Below, one piece after another: positions 1-9,626 of a stretch of 64,000 bases of DNA (position 1 is the first letter of the stretch; every line of letters begins with the position of its first letter). A program made the position numbers and the translations under genes. The stretch is taken from NCBI GenBank assembly GCA_002704755.1, contig PAHC01000011.1, forward strand, positions 57,745 through 121,744. Reading direction: 5' to 3'. The notes under the pieces are model-generated. The model was not told the DNA's origin and searched no databases. It was given only the letters and a program-made list of their open reading frames with translations. The stretch is from Rhodobiaceae bacterium. Lineage in GTDB: Bacteria > Pseudomonadota > Alphaproteobacteria > Rhizobiales > TMED25.

Positions 1-470
1 GTGACTAGGATTTTTCCACCGCAAGGTGTAATATTATTCTCAATTATACTTTTCACAGCTAGACCAGCTGTAAGTCCAGCAGTACCCAAACCCATGACAT
101 TATCATAGGTATAGTGATCTGGTATTTTGATTAATTTCTTTTCTTCAAATGAGCAGTGAGAAGATAAACCACCATGGTACAATTCACCAAGCCCCCAACC
201 AGTTGTGAAAACTTTGTCCCCTTCTTTTATATATTTTCCTTTTGATTTAATAACTACTCCACTAAAATCTATCCCAGGTATTAGAGGAAAGTTTCTAATT
301 ATTCGAGCAGTTCCTGTTAGTGCAAGAGCATCCTTATAGTTAATCGCAGAATTTTTTATTTCAACTATTACCTCATTATCAAGATATTTGTATCCATCAA
401 GCTCAAGATATTGTGCTTTTGTGGTTTCTCGCTCTTGGGTAATGAGCCATGCATTAATAGTTTTTGGCAT
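1..470 (-). CDS. YhdH/AcuI-family NADPH quinone/acrylyl-CoA reductase, C-terminus cut by window edge
   Basis: The first 156 codons of a medium-chain dehydrogenase/reductase are open from an ATG at 468-470 to the window edge. The N-terminal GroES-like half carries NYKDALALTG, PLIPGIDFSG, a TGWGLGE segment followed by HGG, and GTAGLTA, which is the pattern of the zinc-free YhdH/AcuI subfamily. AcuI reduces acryloyl-CoA with NADPH, a step in dimethylsulfoniopropionate and 3-hydroxypropionate metabolism; YhdH members are often annotated only as quinone oxidoreductases. The NADPH-binding half lies outside the window, so the choice between these roles cannot be made here. It is divergent from ygfZ, with 75 bases between the two starts. 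Confidence 0.85.
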   Translation of the reverse strand, partial: MPKTINAWLITQERETTKAQYLELDGYKYLDNEVIVEIKNSAINYKDALALTGTARIIRNFPLIPGIDFSGVVIKSKGKYIKEGDKVFTTGWGLGELYHGGLSSHCSFEEKKLIKIPDHYTYDNVMGLGTAGLTAGLAVKSIIENNITPCGGKILV

Positions 471-545
471 ATTAATATTTTTAAAAATGATATTTCATAT
501 ATAATTTACTATATTATAGATAAAATATTTTTGAAAAAATTAAAC

Positions 546-1307
546 ATGGATCTTTTATCAAATAGAGAAGTTATTGAAATATCAGGCAATGACTCTATTT
601 CTTTTTTGCAAAACATTGTTACAAATGACGTGACAGAAATTAATTTAAAGAAAATAATTCATTCATTTCTTCTTACAAGTAAAGGCAAAATCTTATTTGA
701 TTTCTACTTACATAAATTTGAAGAGAGAATTTTAATTGATATAGATAGAAATTCTTCTGAGGAACTATTAAAATATCTGTCTTTTTATAAACTTAGAAGT
801 GATGTCAGACTCGATAGGCTAAATAATCTATTTGTGTACTGGACGCAGCAAAATATAAGCCATCCAAAAGATCCAAGAAATCCTGACAATGGAACGAGGT
901 TTGTTAATGATAAATTAATGGGTGATAACATAAATGCAACTGAAGATGACTATGATGATAATAGAATTTTTAATTCCGTAGTCGAATTAGGAAAGGATTA
1001 TTTTTCGGATACAATATTTCCACATGAATTACCATATTATACTAAATCAATTTCATTCAAAAAGGGGTGTTTTATTGGGCAAGAGATTATTTCTAGAGTA
1101 TTCCATCAAAAAGCACTCTCAAAAAAAACCTTCACAAGGTTACCTTTTAAAGGAAAACCACAACCCCCTGGCAACCCCCTAATGGATAGCCACAAACAGA
1201 TTGGATTTTATGGTACACAATCTAACAATTATTGTTTGGTGTATATTGATAGAGCGTTATCGAAACCAGATATGTATCTAATTGATGGTGAACTTAAAAC
1301 TAAATGA
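546..1307 (+). CDS. ygfZ: YgfZ/GcvT-like tetrahydrofolate-binding protein
   Basis: A 253-residue member of the YgfZ (COG0354) family, folate-dependent proteins that help maintain or assemble iron-sulfur clusters. The signature KGCFIGQE with its conserved cysteine is near residue 173, and the N-terminus (ISGNDSISFLQNIVTNDV) is the usual GcvT-like opening. The open frame extends upstream to 411, but the extra 45 residues would overlap the divergent reductase gene and do not look like family sequence, so I take the ATG at 546. It probably shares the short divergent promoter region with the reductase. A weak hairpin with a T tract (about 1314-1334) follows the stop. Confidence 0.88.
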   Translation: MDLLSNREVIEISGNDSISFLQNIVTNDVTEINLKKIIHSFLLTSKGKILFDFYLHKFEERILIDIDRNSSEELLKYLSFYKLRSDVRLDRLNNLFVYWTQQNISHPKDPRNPDNGTRFVNDKLMGDNINATEDDYDDNRIFNSVVELGKDYFSDTIFPHELPYYTKSISFKKGCFIGQEIISRVFHQKALSKKTFTRLPFKGKPQPPGNPLMDSHKQIGFYGTQSNNYCLVYIDRALSKPDMYLIDGELKTK

Positions 1308-1450
1308 TCAATTATTGAGCTTTCAATTTTTTTTAAATTAATAAAAATTTTATCTTATTTTACTAAACTATAATTGTTTTTAGGTACGATTGTATATATA
1401 TATATAGAGAATGAAATTAAGGTTCTTTAAAAGATAAAGAGATAACTTAC
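1308..1450. other. Intergenic region upstream of nadABC with weak terminator-like hairpin and (TA)7 run
   Basis: There is no gene in this 143-base gap. A 5-bp stem ATTGA/TCAAT (1314-1318 with 1323-1327) followed by seven T could end ygfZ transcription, but it is weak. A run of seven TA dinucleotides lies at 1393-1406, in the likely promoter region of nadA. No NAD-linked operator or riboswitch was recognised. Confidence 0.4.
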
Positions 1451-2473
1451 TTGACATCAATGACAAATTTACCAAATCTTGAATTCACTGCTGAGTTAGC
1501 AATAGAAATGCAACCTTATTACGAGAAGGTTAGGAGAGTTATTCCAGAAATAGAATGGCCCATGCATGCTCCATATATTAAAGCCATAAATGATATCAAA
1601 AAAGAAAAGAATGCTGTTTTACTAGTACATAACTATCAAACACCAGAAATTTATCATTGTGTTGCAGATTTTGTTGGAGATAGCTTGGCACTATCAAAAG
1701 AAGCAGCACGCACAGATGCAGATATAATAGTACAATGTGGTGTTCATTTTATGGCTGAAACATCAAAAATATTAAATCCAGATAAGATTGTACTTTCACC
1801 TGATTTAAATGCAGGATGCTCCCTTGCTGAATCAATTACTGCAGATGATGTTCGATCTTTGAAAACAAAGTATCCTGGAATACCAGTGGTAACCTATGTC
1901 AATACTTCTGCTGAGGTCAAAGCTGAGTCAGATATTTGCTGTACCTCAGGAAACGCAAGGAGGGTGATTGAATCTCTTGGAGTTAATAAAGTGATATTTA
2001 TTCCTGACAAATATTTAGCACAAAATATTGCAAATGAGACTGATATAGAGATTATTACATGGGATACTGGCAGTTGTGAGGTTCACGAACTATTCACTCC
2101 AAATGATTTAATTGAGGCAAGAGAAAACGAAGACGATCTAAAAATTATTGCTCATCCCGAGTGTCCACCTGATGTTATTAAAGAAGCTGATTTTTCTGGG
2201 TCAACTGCAAATATGATCAGTTGGGTAACGAATAATAAGCCTAAAAAAGTTATGATGGTAACAGAATGTTCAATGAGTGATAACATTGCAGCTGAAAATC
2301 CAGAGGTAGAATTTGTAAGACCATGCAATTTATGTCCACATATGAAGAAGATAACATTGCCAAAAATTCTTGATAATCTTATTTATCTGAATAATGAGGT
2401 CAAAATTGATCCTATTATTGCAAAAAAGGCATTCAACGCAGTAGATAGAATGATCAAATTAGATATATCATAA
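1451..2473 (+). CDS. nadA: Quinolinate synthase NadA
   Basis: NadA condenses iminoaspartate with dihydroxyacetone phosphate to quinolinate, using an oxygen-sensitive [4Fe-4S] cluster. The 340-residue protein has the three-repeat NadA architecture with conserved cysteines in the VQCGVHFMAE, CCTSGNA and PCNLCPHMKKI segments. It is the first gene of nadA-nadB-nadC, a complete aspartate-to-NaMN route. The start is ambiguous: TTG at 1451 has an AGAGA sequence about 9 bases upstream, while the ATG at 1460 (MTNLPNLEF) has no good ribosome site. Neither choice affects the domain. Confidence 0.95.
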   Translation: MTSMTNLPNLEFTAELAIEMQPYYEKVRRVIPEIEWPMHAPYIKAINDIKKEKNAVLLVHNYQTPEIYHCVADFVGDSLALSKEAARTDADIIVQCGVHFMAETSKILNPDKIVLSPDLNAGCSLAESITADDVRSLKTKYPGIPVVTYVNTSAEVKAESDICCTSGNARRVIESLGVNKVIFIPDKYLAQNIANETDIEIITWDTGSCEVHELFTPNDLIEARENEDDLKIIAHPECPPDVIKEADFSGSTANMISWVTNNKPKKVMMVTECSMSDNIAAENPEVEFVRPCNLCPHMKKITLPKILDNLIYLNNEVKIDPIIAKKAFNAVDRMIKLDIS

Positions 2474-2484
2474 GGTATATTCTA

Positions 2485-4005
2485 GTGAACTCACCGAATA
2501 ATAGCATAGTGATTGTTGGCGCAGGACTGGCTGGTTTGTTTACAGCAATTAAACTAGCGCCTCTAAATGTAGTAATTGTCGCATCAAAAAAATTAGGTTC
2601 AGGTACATCAAGCCAATGGGCTCAGGCAGGCATTGCAGCAGCAATGGGAAAATCTGACTCAATCTCATCGCATCTCAAAGATACAATTGATGTTGGGGGT
2701 GGAATTGTAGATAAAAAAATAGCTGAACTAGTTGTAACTAATGGACCAAATAGGGTTAATGATCTAATCGCTCTCGGTGTCCCATTTGATAAAGACACGA
2801 ATAATGAGTTAATTCTTAGAAAAGAAGCGGCACATCAACATAATAGAATTGTTTCTGTTAGAGGAGATATGACGGGAAAGAAAATCATGGAGACCCTCAC
2901 TCAGATTGTAAAAAAATCGGATCACATCCAGATTATTGAAGGATACAATGCTACAGAGCTTCATCAAATTGACGGTAAAATTGAAGGTATAAGTATACAA
3001 AAAGATAATAAAGTTGAGTTGATTAATTCAAATTGTGTTGTATTAGCAACAGGAGGAATTGGCCAGTTATATAAAATAACAACCAACTCAAAAGAAGCAC
3101 TTGGTGATGGAGTTGGAATGGCAGCGCGAGCTGGAGCCGTTTTGTCTGATATGGAATTTGTTCAATTCCATCCAACCGCTTTTGATATTGGTATTGATCC
3201 TGCCCCTCTTGCAACTGAAGCTCTGCGCGGTGAAGGGGCATTAATAGTAAATTCAAAAGATGAAAGATTTATCTACAACAGTCATAAAGATGGCGAACTG
3301 GCACCTCGTGACATTGTTTCAAGGTCAATTTTTCAGGAGCAACAAAATGGCCAAAAAGTTTTTCTAGATTGTAGGGGTGATTTGGGTGAGAGGATGATTA
3401 ACGATTTCCCAACTGTTTATCAATTATGTAGAAATTCGGGCATAAATCCTAGTGAAGATAAGATTCCCATATCACCCGCTGCACACTATCATATGGGTGG
3501 TATATTAACTGATGAGGATGGAAAAACAAATATTAGAGGACTTTATGCTTGCGGTGAAAACTCATGTAGTGGTGTACATGGGGCAAATAGACTTGCATCA
3601 AACTCACTCTTAGAAGCTATTGTATTTGGAGATATAATATCAAAAAATATAAAAGAAAATATAAACAAATCAATGTCTAATAGAGAAATTAGAATAACAT
3701 TGGCTAAGTCCAAGTCCTTATCTCAACTAAAACTTCAAGAATTGAGGTCCATTATGACTGAATTTGTTGGTGTAGAAAGAGATCAAGAAGGATTAGAAAA
3801 AGCCTATAGCATTGTTAAAGATATGCATAGTGAATATACCTTAGATGGATTTATAAATAATAGTTTGATAACATCCCTATTAATTATACAATCAGCATTA
3901 AAAAGAGAAGAACACAGAGGAAGTCACTATCGAAAAGATTTTCCAAAATTAAATCAGAAACTTAACTCTAGAAGTTTTATAACTTATAACGACCTTGAAT
4001 TATGA
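2485..4005 (+). CDS. nadB: L-aspartate oxidase NadB
   Basis: A flavoprotein that oxidises L-aspartate to iminoaspartate, which NadA uses at once. It has 506 residues with the N-terminal FAD motif VGAGLAGL (about residues 11-18), the fumarate-reductase-like HPTAFD segment, an RGEGA loop, and HYHMGGI followed by GLYACGE. These features separate it from succinate dehydrogenase by context as well as length. It starts with GTG at 2485, with AAGG about 9 bases upstream, 11 bases after nadA. The stop overlaps the nadC ATG (ATGA), so the pair is translationally coupled. Confidence 0.95.
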   Translation: MNSPNNSIVIVGAGLAGLFTAIKLAPLNVVIVASKKLGSGTSSQWAQAGIAAAMGKSDSISSHLKDTIDVGGGIVDKKIAELVVTNGPNRVNDLIALGVPFDKDTNNELILRKEAAHQHNRIVSVRGDMTGKKIMETLTQIVKKSDHIQIIEGYNATELHQIDGKIEGISIQKDNKVELINSNCVVLATGGIGQLYKITTNSKEALGDGVGMAARAGAVLSDMEFVQFHPTAFDIGIDPAPLATEALRGEGALIVNSKDERFIYNSHKDGELAPRDIVSRSIFQEQQNGQKVFLDCRGDLGERMINDFPTVYQLCRNSGINPSEDKIPISPAAHYHMGGILTDEDGKTNIRGLYACGENSCSGVHGANRLASNSLLEAIVFGDIISKNIKENINKSMSNREIRITLAKSKSLSQLKLQELRSIMTEFVGVERDQEGLEKAYSIVKDMHSEYTLDGFINNSLITSLLIIQSALKREEHRGSHYRKDFPKLNQKLNSRSFITYNDLEL

Positions 4006-4853
4006 GCAAAATTATGAATATACCAAATCATATCCTCTCACCGCTGATAGAAAAAGCCCTCAATGAGGATTTTGGTTCGTTTGGTGATCTCACAAGTATT
4101 TCCTTTCAAGATTCTGATAAAGAACTAACTGCATCCATAAGCTCAAATCAAGATGGAGTTATTTCAGGCTTGCTATGTGCTAAAATGGTTTTTAATAAAA
4201 TCGACAACACATTAAATTTTATGCCACAAGTTAAAGATGCTGATTTTGTTAAATCTGGAACTGAAATTGCAAAAATTCAAGGGAATGCTTATTCTATTCT
4301 TGCTGGCGAAAGAACTGCATTAAATTTCTTAGGACATCTCTCTGGAATATCATCAGAGACATATAAATTAGTTCAGATGATTTCTGATACAAAGGCATTA
4401 ATTCTGTCGACAAGAAAGACCACACCTGGTCTACGTGTACTTGAAAAATATGCCGTTAAATGTGGTGGCGGTCAAAACCACAGATTTGGTCTAGACTATG
4501 GTATCCTTATTAAGGATAACCATATTAAAGCCGCAGGAAGTATTAGTAAGGCAGTAGAACTGACTCACAATAATAAACCCTATTTATCTGAAATTGAAGT
4601 TGAAGTAGATACAGTTGAACAATTTAAGGAATGCCAAGAGCTCGGTATAAAATATATATTATTAGATAATATGACTCCTGAGCAGATAAAGGAATGTATC
4701 AAATACAATAAAAATAACTCTGTTCTTGAAGCCTCAGGTTGAATTACTTCAAACACTATACAGGGTATTGCAAGAACTGGAGTAAATTATATATCCATTG
4801 GAAGATTAACTCACTCATCACCTGCGCTTGATTTAAGTTTGCATATTCTCTAA
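4002..4853 (+). CDS. nadC: Nicotinate-nucleotide pyrophosphorylase NadC, interrupted by an in-frame TGA
   Basis: NadC converts quinolinate and PRPP to nicotinate mononucleotide. The open frame stops after 246 residues at TGA 4740-4742, right after LEASG. The same frame then continues for 37 codons of unmistakable NadC C-terminus (ARTGVNYISIGRLTHSSPAL) to TAA at 4851-4853, giving 283 residues if read through. The family has Gly (ASGGI) where the TGA is, and GGA to TGA is a single base change. Elsewhere in the window TGA ends genes normally, so recoding is unlikely. It may be a real nonsense mutation, a base-call error or readthrough. nadC ends 3 bases from the convergent ppdK. Confidence 0.88.
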
Positions 4854-4856
4854 AAA

Positions 4857-7517
4857 CTATTTTTTAATTTCAGCTTGCGCAGCAGCTAGACGGGCTATAG
4901 GAACTCTATATGGAGAACATGAAACATAATCTAAATTATTATTTGCACAAAAGATAATTGATTTAGGATCACCACCATGCTCACCGCATATACCAAGTTT
5001 AATTCCAGGTTTAATCCTTCTTCCTCTTTCTGCAGAAATTTTTACTAATTCACCCACCCCCTCTATATCTATTGATACAAAAGGATCCTTTTCAAGGATA
5101 TTTTTATCTACATATTCCTGCAGAAACTTTGAAGAGTCATCCCTACTTATCCCAAAAGTAGTTTGTGTCAGGTCATTGGTCCCATATGAAAAGAAATCGG
5201 CAACTTCGGCTATTTCATCAGACTTTAGGGCTGCCCGAGGGAGTTCAATCATTGTTCCAACAGTATAATTTAGTTCGATGTTATGCTCATGCATGACGTC
5301 TTGAGCTGCTTTATCGATCACGCTCTTAACAATCTCAAGTTCCTTTCTGGAAGTAATTAGTGGTACCATTATTTCTGGACAAATTATATTTTTAGTCTTG
5401 TTATAAATTTCTACGCTTGCTTCAAAAATAGCCTTTGCTTGCATTTCAGGTATTTCTGGGTATGTAATTGCCAGTCTACAACCACGATGACCTAACATAG
5501 GATTAGTTTCAATAAGTTCAGTAACTCTATCTTTCAAATTTTCAACTGATGTATTAAGAGAAGATGCAACTTCTTCAAAATCATTTTCCTCATGCGGTAA
5601 GAATTCATGTAATGGTGGGTCAAGCAATCTTATAGTTACTGGCAAGTCACCCATAACCTCAAATAACTCAATGAAATCATTCTTTTGCATTGGCAACAAC
5701 TTAGACAAGGCAACCCTCCTTGCTTGCTCATCTGTTGATAGAATCATTTCTCTAACAGAATTTATTCTACCTTCATCAAAAAACATATGTTCAGTTCGGC
5801 ATAACCCTATACCTTCGGCACCAAAATTCTTTGCAACACTAGCATCAAGTTTTGTTTCTGCATTAGCACGAATTCTTAGCTTACGAATGTCATCTGCCCA
5901 TTTCATTATTTTTTCAAAATCACCTGACAGGTCAGGGTCCTTCATTTTGACTTCACCGCTGATAATATTACCATTTGTACCATCGATTGTGATAATATCT
6001 CCTGACTTAAATTTCTCATTACCAACTATGAGCAACTCATTTTCATAATCAATTCTTATAGATCCTGCACCCGAGATACATGGCCTGCCCATACCCCGAG
6101 CTACAACTGCTGCATGACTTGTCATTCCTCCACGGGTTGTAAGTATTCCTTGAGCTGCGTGCATGCCATGTATATCCTCTGGACTTGTCTCAATTCTTGT
6201 TAGGATAACTTTTTCGCCGTCGTTTGAAGCTTTCTCTGCATCATCTGCGTTAAAAACTATTTTACCCGAAGCAGCCCCTGGTGATGCAGGTAAACCAGTG
6301 GCAATTATGTTTAGTTCTTCGCTTTCATCAATTGTGGGATGAAGTAATTGGTCAAGGCTACTTGGATCTACCCTTGAAATTGCAATTTCTTTTGATATTA
6401 CTCCTTGTTCATACATATCAACAGCTATCTTGATAGCAGCAGAAGTTGTTCTTTTACCCGAGCGTGTTTGTAATATCCATAGTTTTCCTTGTTGAATTGT
6501 AAATTCAATGTCTTGCATATCAAGATAGTGTTTTTCAAGTTTATTTGCTAACCCAATCAAGTCTTGATAAATATTTGGCATAAGTTTTTCGAGCGATACA
6601 GCATCAGAGTTTGCCTCTATTCTTGCCTCTTCAGTTATATTCTGTGGTGTACGAATACCTGCTACTACATCTTCACCTTGAGCATTTATTAGAAATTCTC
6701 CATAAAATTTATTCTCACCATTTGATGGGTTTCTTGTAAAAGCAACACCCGTAGCACTGTTGTCATCTAAATTACCAAATACCATGGCTTGAACATTTAC
6801 AGCTGTACCCCAATGATCTGGAATATCATTTAATTTTCGGTATGTAATCGCCCTATTATTCTGCCATGATAGAAATACGGATGATATAGACCCCCATAGC
6901 TGCTCATTAACATCTTGTGGAAAATCTTTTCCTATCACTTCTTTTACTTTTTCTTTATATAATGAGACTATTAATTTCCAATCAGCACCATTTAAATCTG
7001 TATCTAGTAGGTAATTATTTTCAGCTTTATAATCCTCAAGTATATCTTCAAAATAATGGTGCTCTATATTTAAAACAACATCAGAATACATTTGGATAAA
7101 TCTTCTATATGAGTCATAGGCAAACCTCTCATCACCGCTTTTTTTGGCCAGCCCAATAACAGTTTTATCATTAAGACCAAGATTGAGAACAGTATCTAAC
7201 ATACCTGGCATTGATGATCTCGCACCAGACCTTACAGAGACTAATAGTGGGTTCTCATTAGAGCCAAATTTGTTATCTACTAGACCTTCTATTTTGGCAA
7301 TTGCATCAGCAACCTGTTCATCTAAATCATCAGGAAAATTTTTGTTATTTGCATAAAACTCGTTACAAACCTCTGTAGTAATAGTAAACCCAGGAGGAAC
7401 TGGTAGCCCCAGTTTAGACATTTCCGCAAGGTTAGCACCCTTACCACCTAGGAGATTACGCATATCTGCGTCACCGTCAGTCATTTCCTTGCTAAAAACA
7501 TATACCCATCTACTCAT
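4857..7517 (-). CDS. ppdK: Pyruvate, phosphate dikinase
   Basis: Interconverts pyruvate, ATP and phosphate with PEP, AMP and pyrophosphate, in the cytoplasm. At 886 residues it has the full PPDK architecture: N-terminal ATP-grasp domain (GGKGANLAEM, SVRSGARSSMPGM), the swivelling phosphohistidine domain with GGMTSHAAVVARG (about residue 465), and the C-terminal PEP-binding barrel with GLCRTEHMFF, GTNDLTQTTFG and CGEHGGDP. It is the last gene of glyQ-glyS-ppdK, starting 17 bases after glyS, an arrangement common in alphaproteobacteria. In a small genome it may serve gluconeogenesis or pyrophosphate-based energy saving. That role is inferred. Confidence 0.96.
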   Translation of the reverse strand: MSRWVYVFSKEMTDGDADMRNLLGGKGANLAEMSKLGLPVPPGFTITTEVCNEFYANNKNFPDDLDEQVADAIAKIEGLVDNKFGSNENPLLVSVRSGARSSMPGMLDTVLNLGLNDKTVIGLAKKSGDERFAYDSYRRFIQMYSDVVLNIEHHYFEDILEDYKAENNYLLDTDLNGADWKLIVSLYKEKVKEVIGKDFPQDVNEQLWGSISSVFLSWQNNRAITYRKLNDIPDHWGTAVNVQAMVFGNLDDNSATGVAFTRNPSNGENKFYGEFLINAQGEDVVAGIRTPQNITEEARIEANSDAVSLEKLMPNIYQDLIGLANKLEKHYLDMQDIEFTIQQGKLWILQTRSGKRTTSAAIKIAVDMYEQGVISKEIAISRVDPSSLDQLLHPTIDESEELNIIATGLPASPGAASGKIVFNADDAEKASNDGEKVILTRIETSPEDIHGMHAAQGILTTRGGMTSHAAVVARGMGRPCISGAGSIRIDYENELLIVGNEKFKSGDIITIDGTNGNIISGEVKMKDPDLSGDFEKIMKWADDIRKLRIRANAETKLDASVAKNFGAEGIGLCRTEHMFFDEGRINSVREMILSTDEQARRVALSKLLPMQKNDFIELFEVMGDLPVTIRLLDPPLHEFLPHEENDFEEVASSLNTSVENLKDRVTELIETNPMLGHRGCRLAITYPEIPEMQAKAIFEASVEIYNKTKNIICPEIMVPLITSRKELEIVKSVIDKAAQDVMHEHNIELNYTVGTMIELPRAALKSDEIAEVADFFSYGTNDLTQTTFGISRDDSSKFLQEYVDKNILEKDPFVSIDIEGVGELVKISAERGRRIKPGIKLGICGEHGGDPKSIIFCANNNLDYVSCSPYRVPIARLAAAQAEIKK

Positions 7518-7534
7518 AATATATCCTTTAGATT

Positions 7535-9613
7535 TTATTTTATATCAACTAGCTTTAAATCTACAATCTGTTGCAAAAGAAACAAAACTGAAGCCAATAG
7601 ATTTATTCTATTGGTTTTAATTTTTTCATCTTCATGATTTACAACCACATTATCAAAAAAATTATTAATTTCAGGAGTCAGAATTGACAGCTGGTACAAA
7701 AAATTCTTTGCTTCATTTATATCATCAGATTTAATGTTTTGTTTAGTAAGTTTTTGTATGCCTGTGTATAAATTATTTTCTTCTTCTTTTTGAAATAAAT
7801 TGACTGAAATATCTTCAAATTTAGTATCCAAATAATCACTATCAATAATATTTTTTATCCTATTTAAGGATCTAAAAAGTTCTTGCCCTTCATTTGTCTG
7901 GACAAAATCATTAATCATCTTAATTTTTGAGTTTATTCTGTAAAAATTAGATGTTTTATCAGCCGCTATTATTGCATTCGCGATCTGAATATCAATTTGT
8001 TGGTCACTTAGAAAAGTTCTGTACCTATCAAGTAAGAATTCAACTAAATCTGAAGAAAGTGAAGGTGCATCTCCTTGATTACATATATTTGTCTCTATGA
8101 ATAATTCTTCGATTAAATGATCAAAATTTAAATCCAGGTTGTTCAAAATAATATTTCTAATTATACCGTTACCAGATCTTCTCAGTGCATATGGATCTTT
8201 TGAACCTGTTGGCTTCTCACCAATTGACCAGAAACACACTAAATTATCAAGTTTATCAGCTATAGATAAAACAGAAGATAAATAATTAGTAGGAACTTTA
8301 TCCTTTGGAGAATTTGGCAGATAATGTTCATAGATAGCATCACACACACTCTTATCGTATCCCTGATTGAGCGCATAATACCTTCCCATTACACCTTGTA
8401 ACTCAGGAAATTCACCTACCATTTCTGTTAAAAGATCATTCTTAATTAGTTTTGATGCCAATAAGATGTTTTCATCTTTTATGTTTAAAATAGTTGATAT
8501 TTTCTGAGCAATGTTGCCAATTCGTTCAATCTTATTTGATAAAGTGCCTATCTGCTTATGAAAAGTAACATTTTCAAGCAATTCACTTTTTTCAATAAGG
8601 GGTTGTGCATTATCACGATCCCAAAAATATTTTGCATCATATAATCTTGCCGATAATACTCTTTCATTTCCATTAATAATGAATTTACCTTTATCCATTG
8701 AGTCAATATTTGACACCAAAATGAATTTGTTAGTAATTTCACCAGTCTTATTATCAACAACGGAAAAATACTTTTGGTGGCTTTTCATTGATGTAATCAA
8801 TACTTCTTTGGGAAGTTCAAGAAATGCTTCTTCAAAATTCCCTATGTGAACAATTGGCCACTCAACTAATCCTGATACTTCATCCAGCAAATCTTCATCC
8901 ATCAGAATTTTTAAGTCATGCCGCCGCTCTATTTGCTCTAGTTGAGATAGTATCTCATTTTTTCTATCATCTACGTCCAGTATCACATAATTTTTATGTA
9001 ATTCTTCTAAATAATTTTTTACAGATTTGATTGATATTTGATTATTGTTAAGGAACCTATGACCATAAGTAGAATTATTTGAACTAATATCCTCAATATC
9101 AAAATCTACTGGAATAATTTTTGTTTTGTCAAATATTAGAGCAAGAATATTTCTAAGAGGTCTTACCCAGCGGAGACTTCCACTACCCCACCTCATTGAT
9201 TTTGGCCATGGGAATTTAGTGATTATCTCTGTAATAAGTGAGGGAAGTATTTCTGGTGCAAACTTTGATGGAGTTTTTTGGGTAAATTGATATCTATCAC
9301 CTTTTTTATCATGGATTATGGTACAATCTTTAGTTGATTTTGTACCACATGATCTTAAAAAACCATCGATCGCAATTTTTGGAGCATCAACTCTTGGACC
9401 AAGCTTCTCAACTTCGATCTCCTCACTATAGAGCTCCATTCCTTCTACGATTATCGTTAATCTTCGAGATGAATAAAATGATCTAATTTTTTCATATTTT
9501 AATCCAATTTCACTTATCCTTTGAATAAACTCATTCTCAAGATACTTGGAAGCATTTTTTTGCATTCTTGAGGGTATTTCCTCAGATAAAAGTTCTAGGA
9601 CAAAGTTAGCCAT
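7535..9613 (-). CDS. glyS: Glycyl-tRNA synthetase beta subunit
   Basis: The tRNA-binding and accessory subunit of the heterotetrameric (alpha2-beta2) bacterial glycyl-tRNA synthetase. It has 692 residues, the usual length, with the conserved opening LELLSEEIPSRMQ, the FPKSMRWG-like segment (WPKSMRWGSGSLRWVRP) and an HD-like region with DKLDNLV and GSKDPYALRR. It starts 13 bases after the stop of glyQ on the same strand and is followed by ppdK, so the three genes are probably one transcript. No anomalies were seen. Confidence 0.95.
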   Translation of the reverse strand: MANFVLELLSEEIPSRMQKNASKYLENEFIQRISEIGLKYEKIRSFYSSRRLTIIVEGMELYSEEIEVEKLGPRVDAPKIAIDGFLRSCGTKSTKDCTIIHDKKGDRYQFTQKTPSKFAPEILPSLITEIITKFPWPKSMRWGSGSLRWVRPLRNILALIFDKTKIIPVDFDIEDISSNNSTYGHRFLNNNQISIKSVKNYLEELHKNYVILDVDDRKNEILSQLEQIERRHDLKILMDEDLLDEVSGLVEWPIVHIGNFEEAFLELPKEVLITSMKSHQKYFSVVDNKTGEITNKFILVSNIDSMDKGKFIINGNERVLSARLYDAKYFWDRDNAQPLIEKSELLENVTFHKQIGTLSNKIERIGNIAQKISTILNIKDENILLASKLIKNDLLTEMVGEFPELQGVMGRYYALNQGYDKSVCDAIYEHYLPNSPKDKVPTNYLSSVLSIADKLDNLVCFWSIGEKPTGSKDPYALRRSGNGIIRNIILNNLDLNFDHLIEELFIETNICNQGDAPSLSSDLVEFLLDRYRTFLSDQQIDIQIANAIIAADKTSNFYRINSKIKMINDFVQTNEGQELFRSLNRIKNIIDSDYLDTKFEDISVNLFQKEEENNLYTGIQKLTKQNIKSDDINEAKNFLYQLSILTPEINNFFDNVVVNHEDEKIKTNRINLLASVLFLLQQIVDLKLVDIK

Positions 9614-9626
9614 ATGAGCACCTACA

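Noticed and set aside
1393..1406. (TA)7 repeat as a phase-variable promoter element for nadA
   Set aside because: A short TA run is expected by chance in such AT-rich intergenic DNA, and there are no promoter boxes around it to support the idea.
4740..4742. TGA read as tryptophan (code 4) explaining nadC
   Set aside because: TGA ends many genes at the expected place (for example nadB, waaA, ctaB, hisZ), the expected residue in nadC is Gly and not Trp, and no other gene needs TGA read-through.
5671..6048. 125-residue open frame antisense to ppdK
   Set aside because: It is a shadow of the intact, highly conserved ppdK frame, with no ribosome site or family resemblance.
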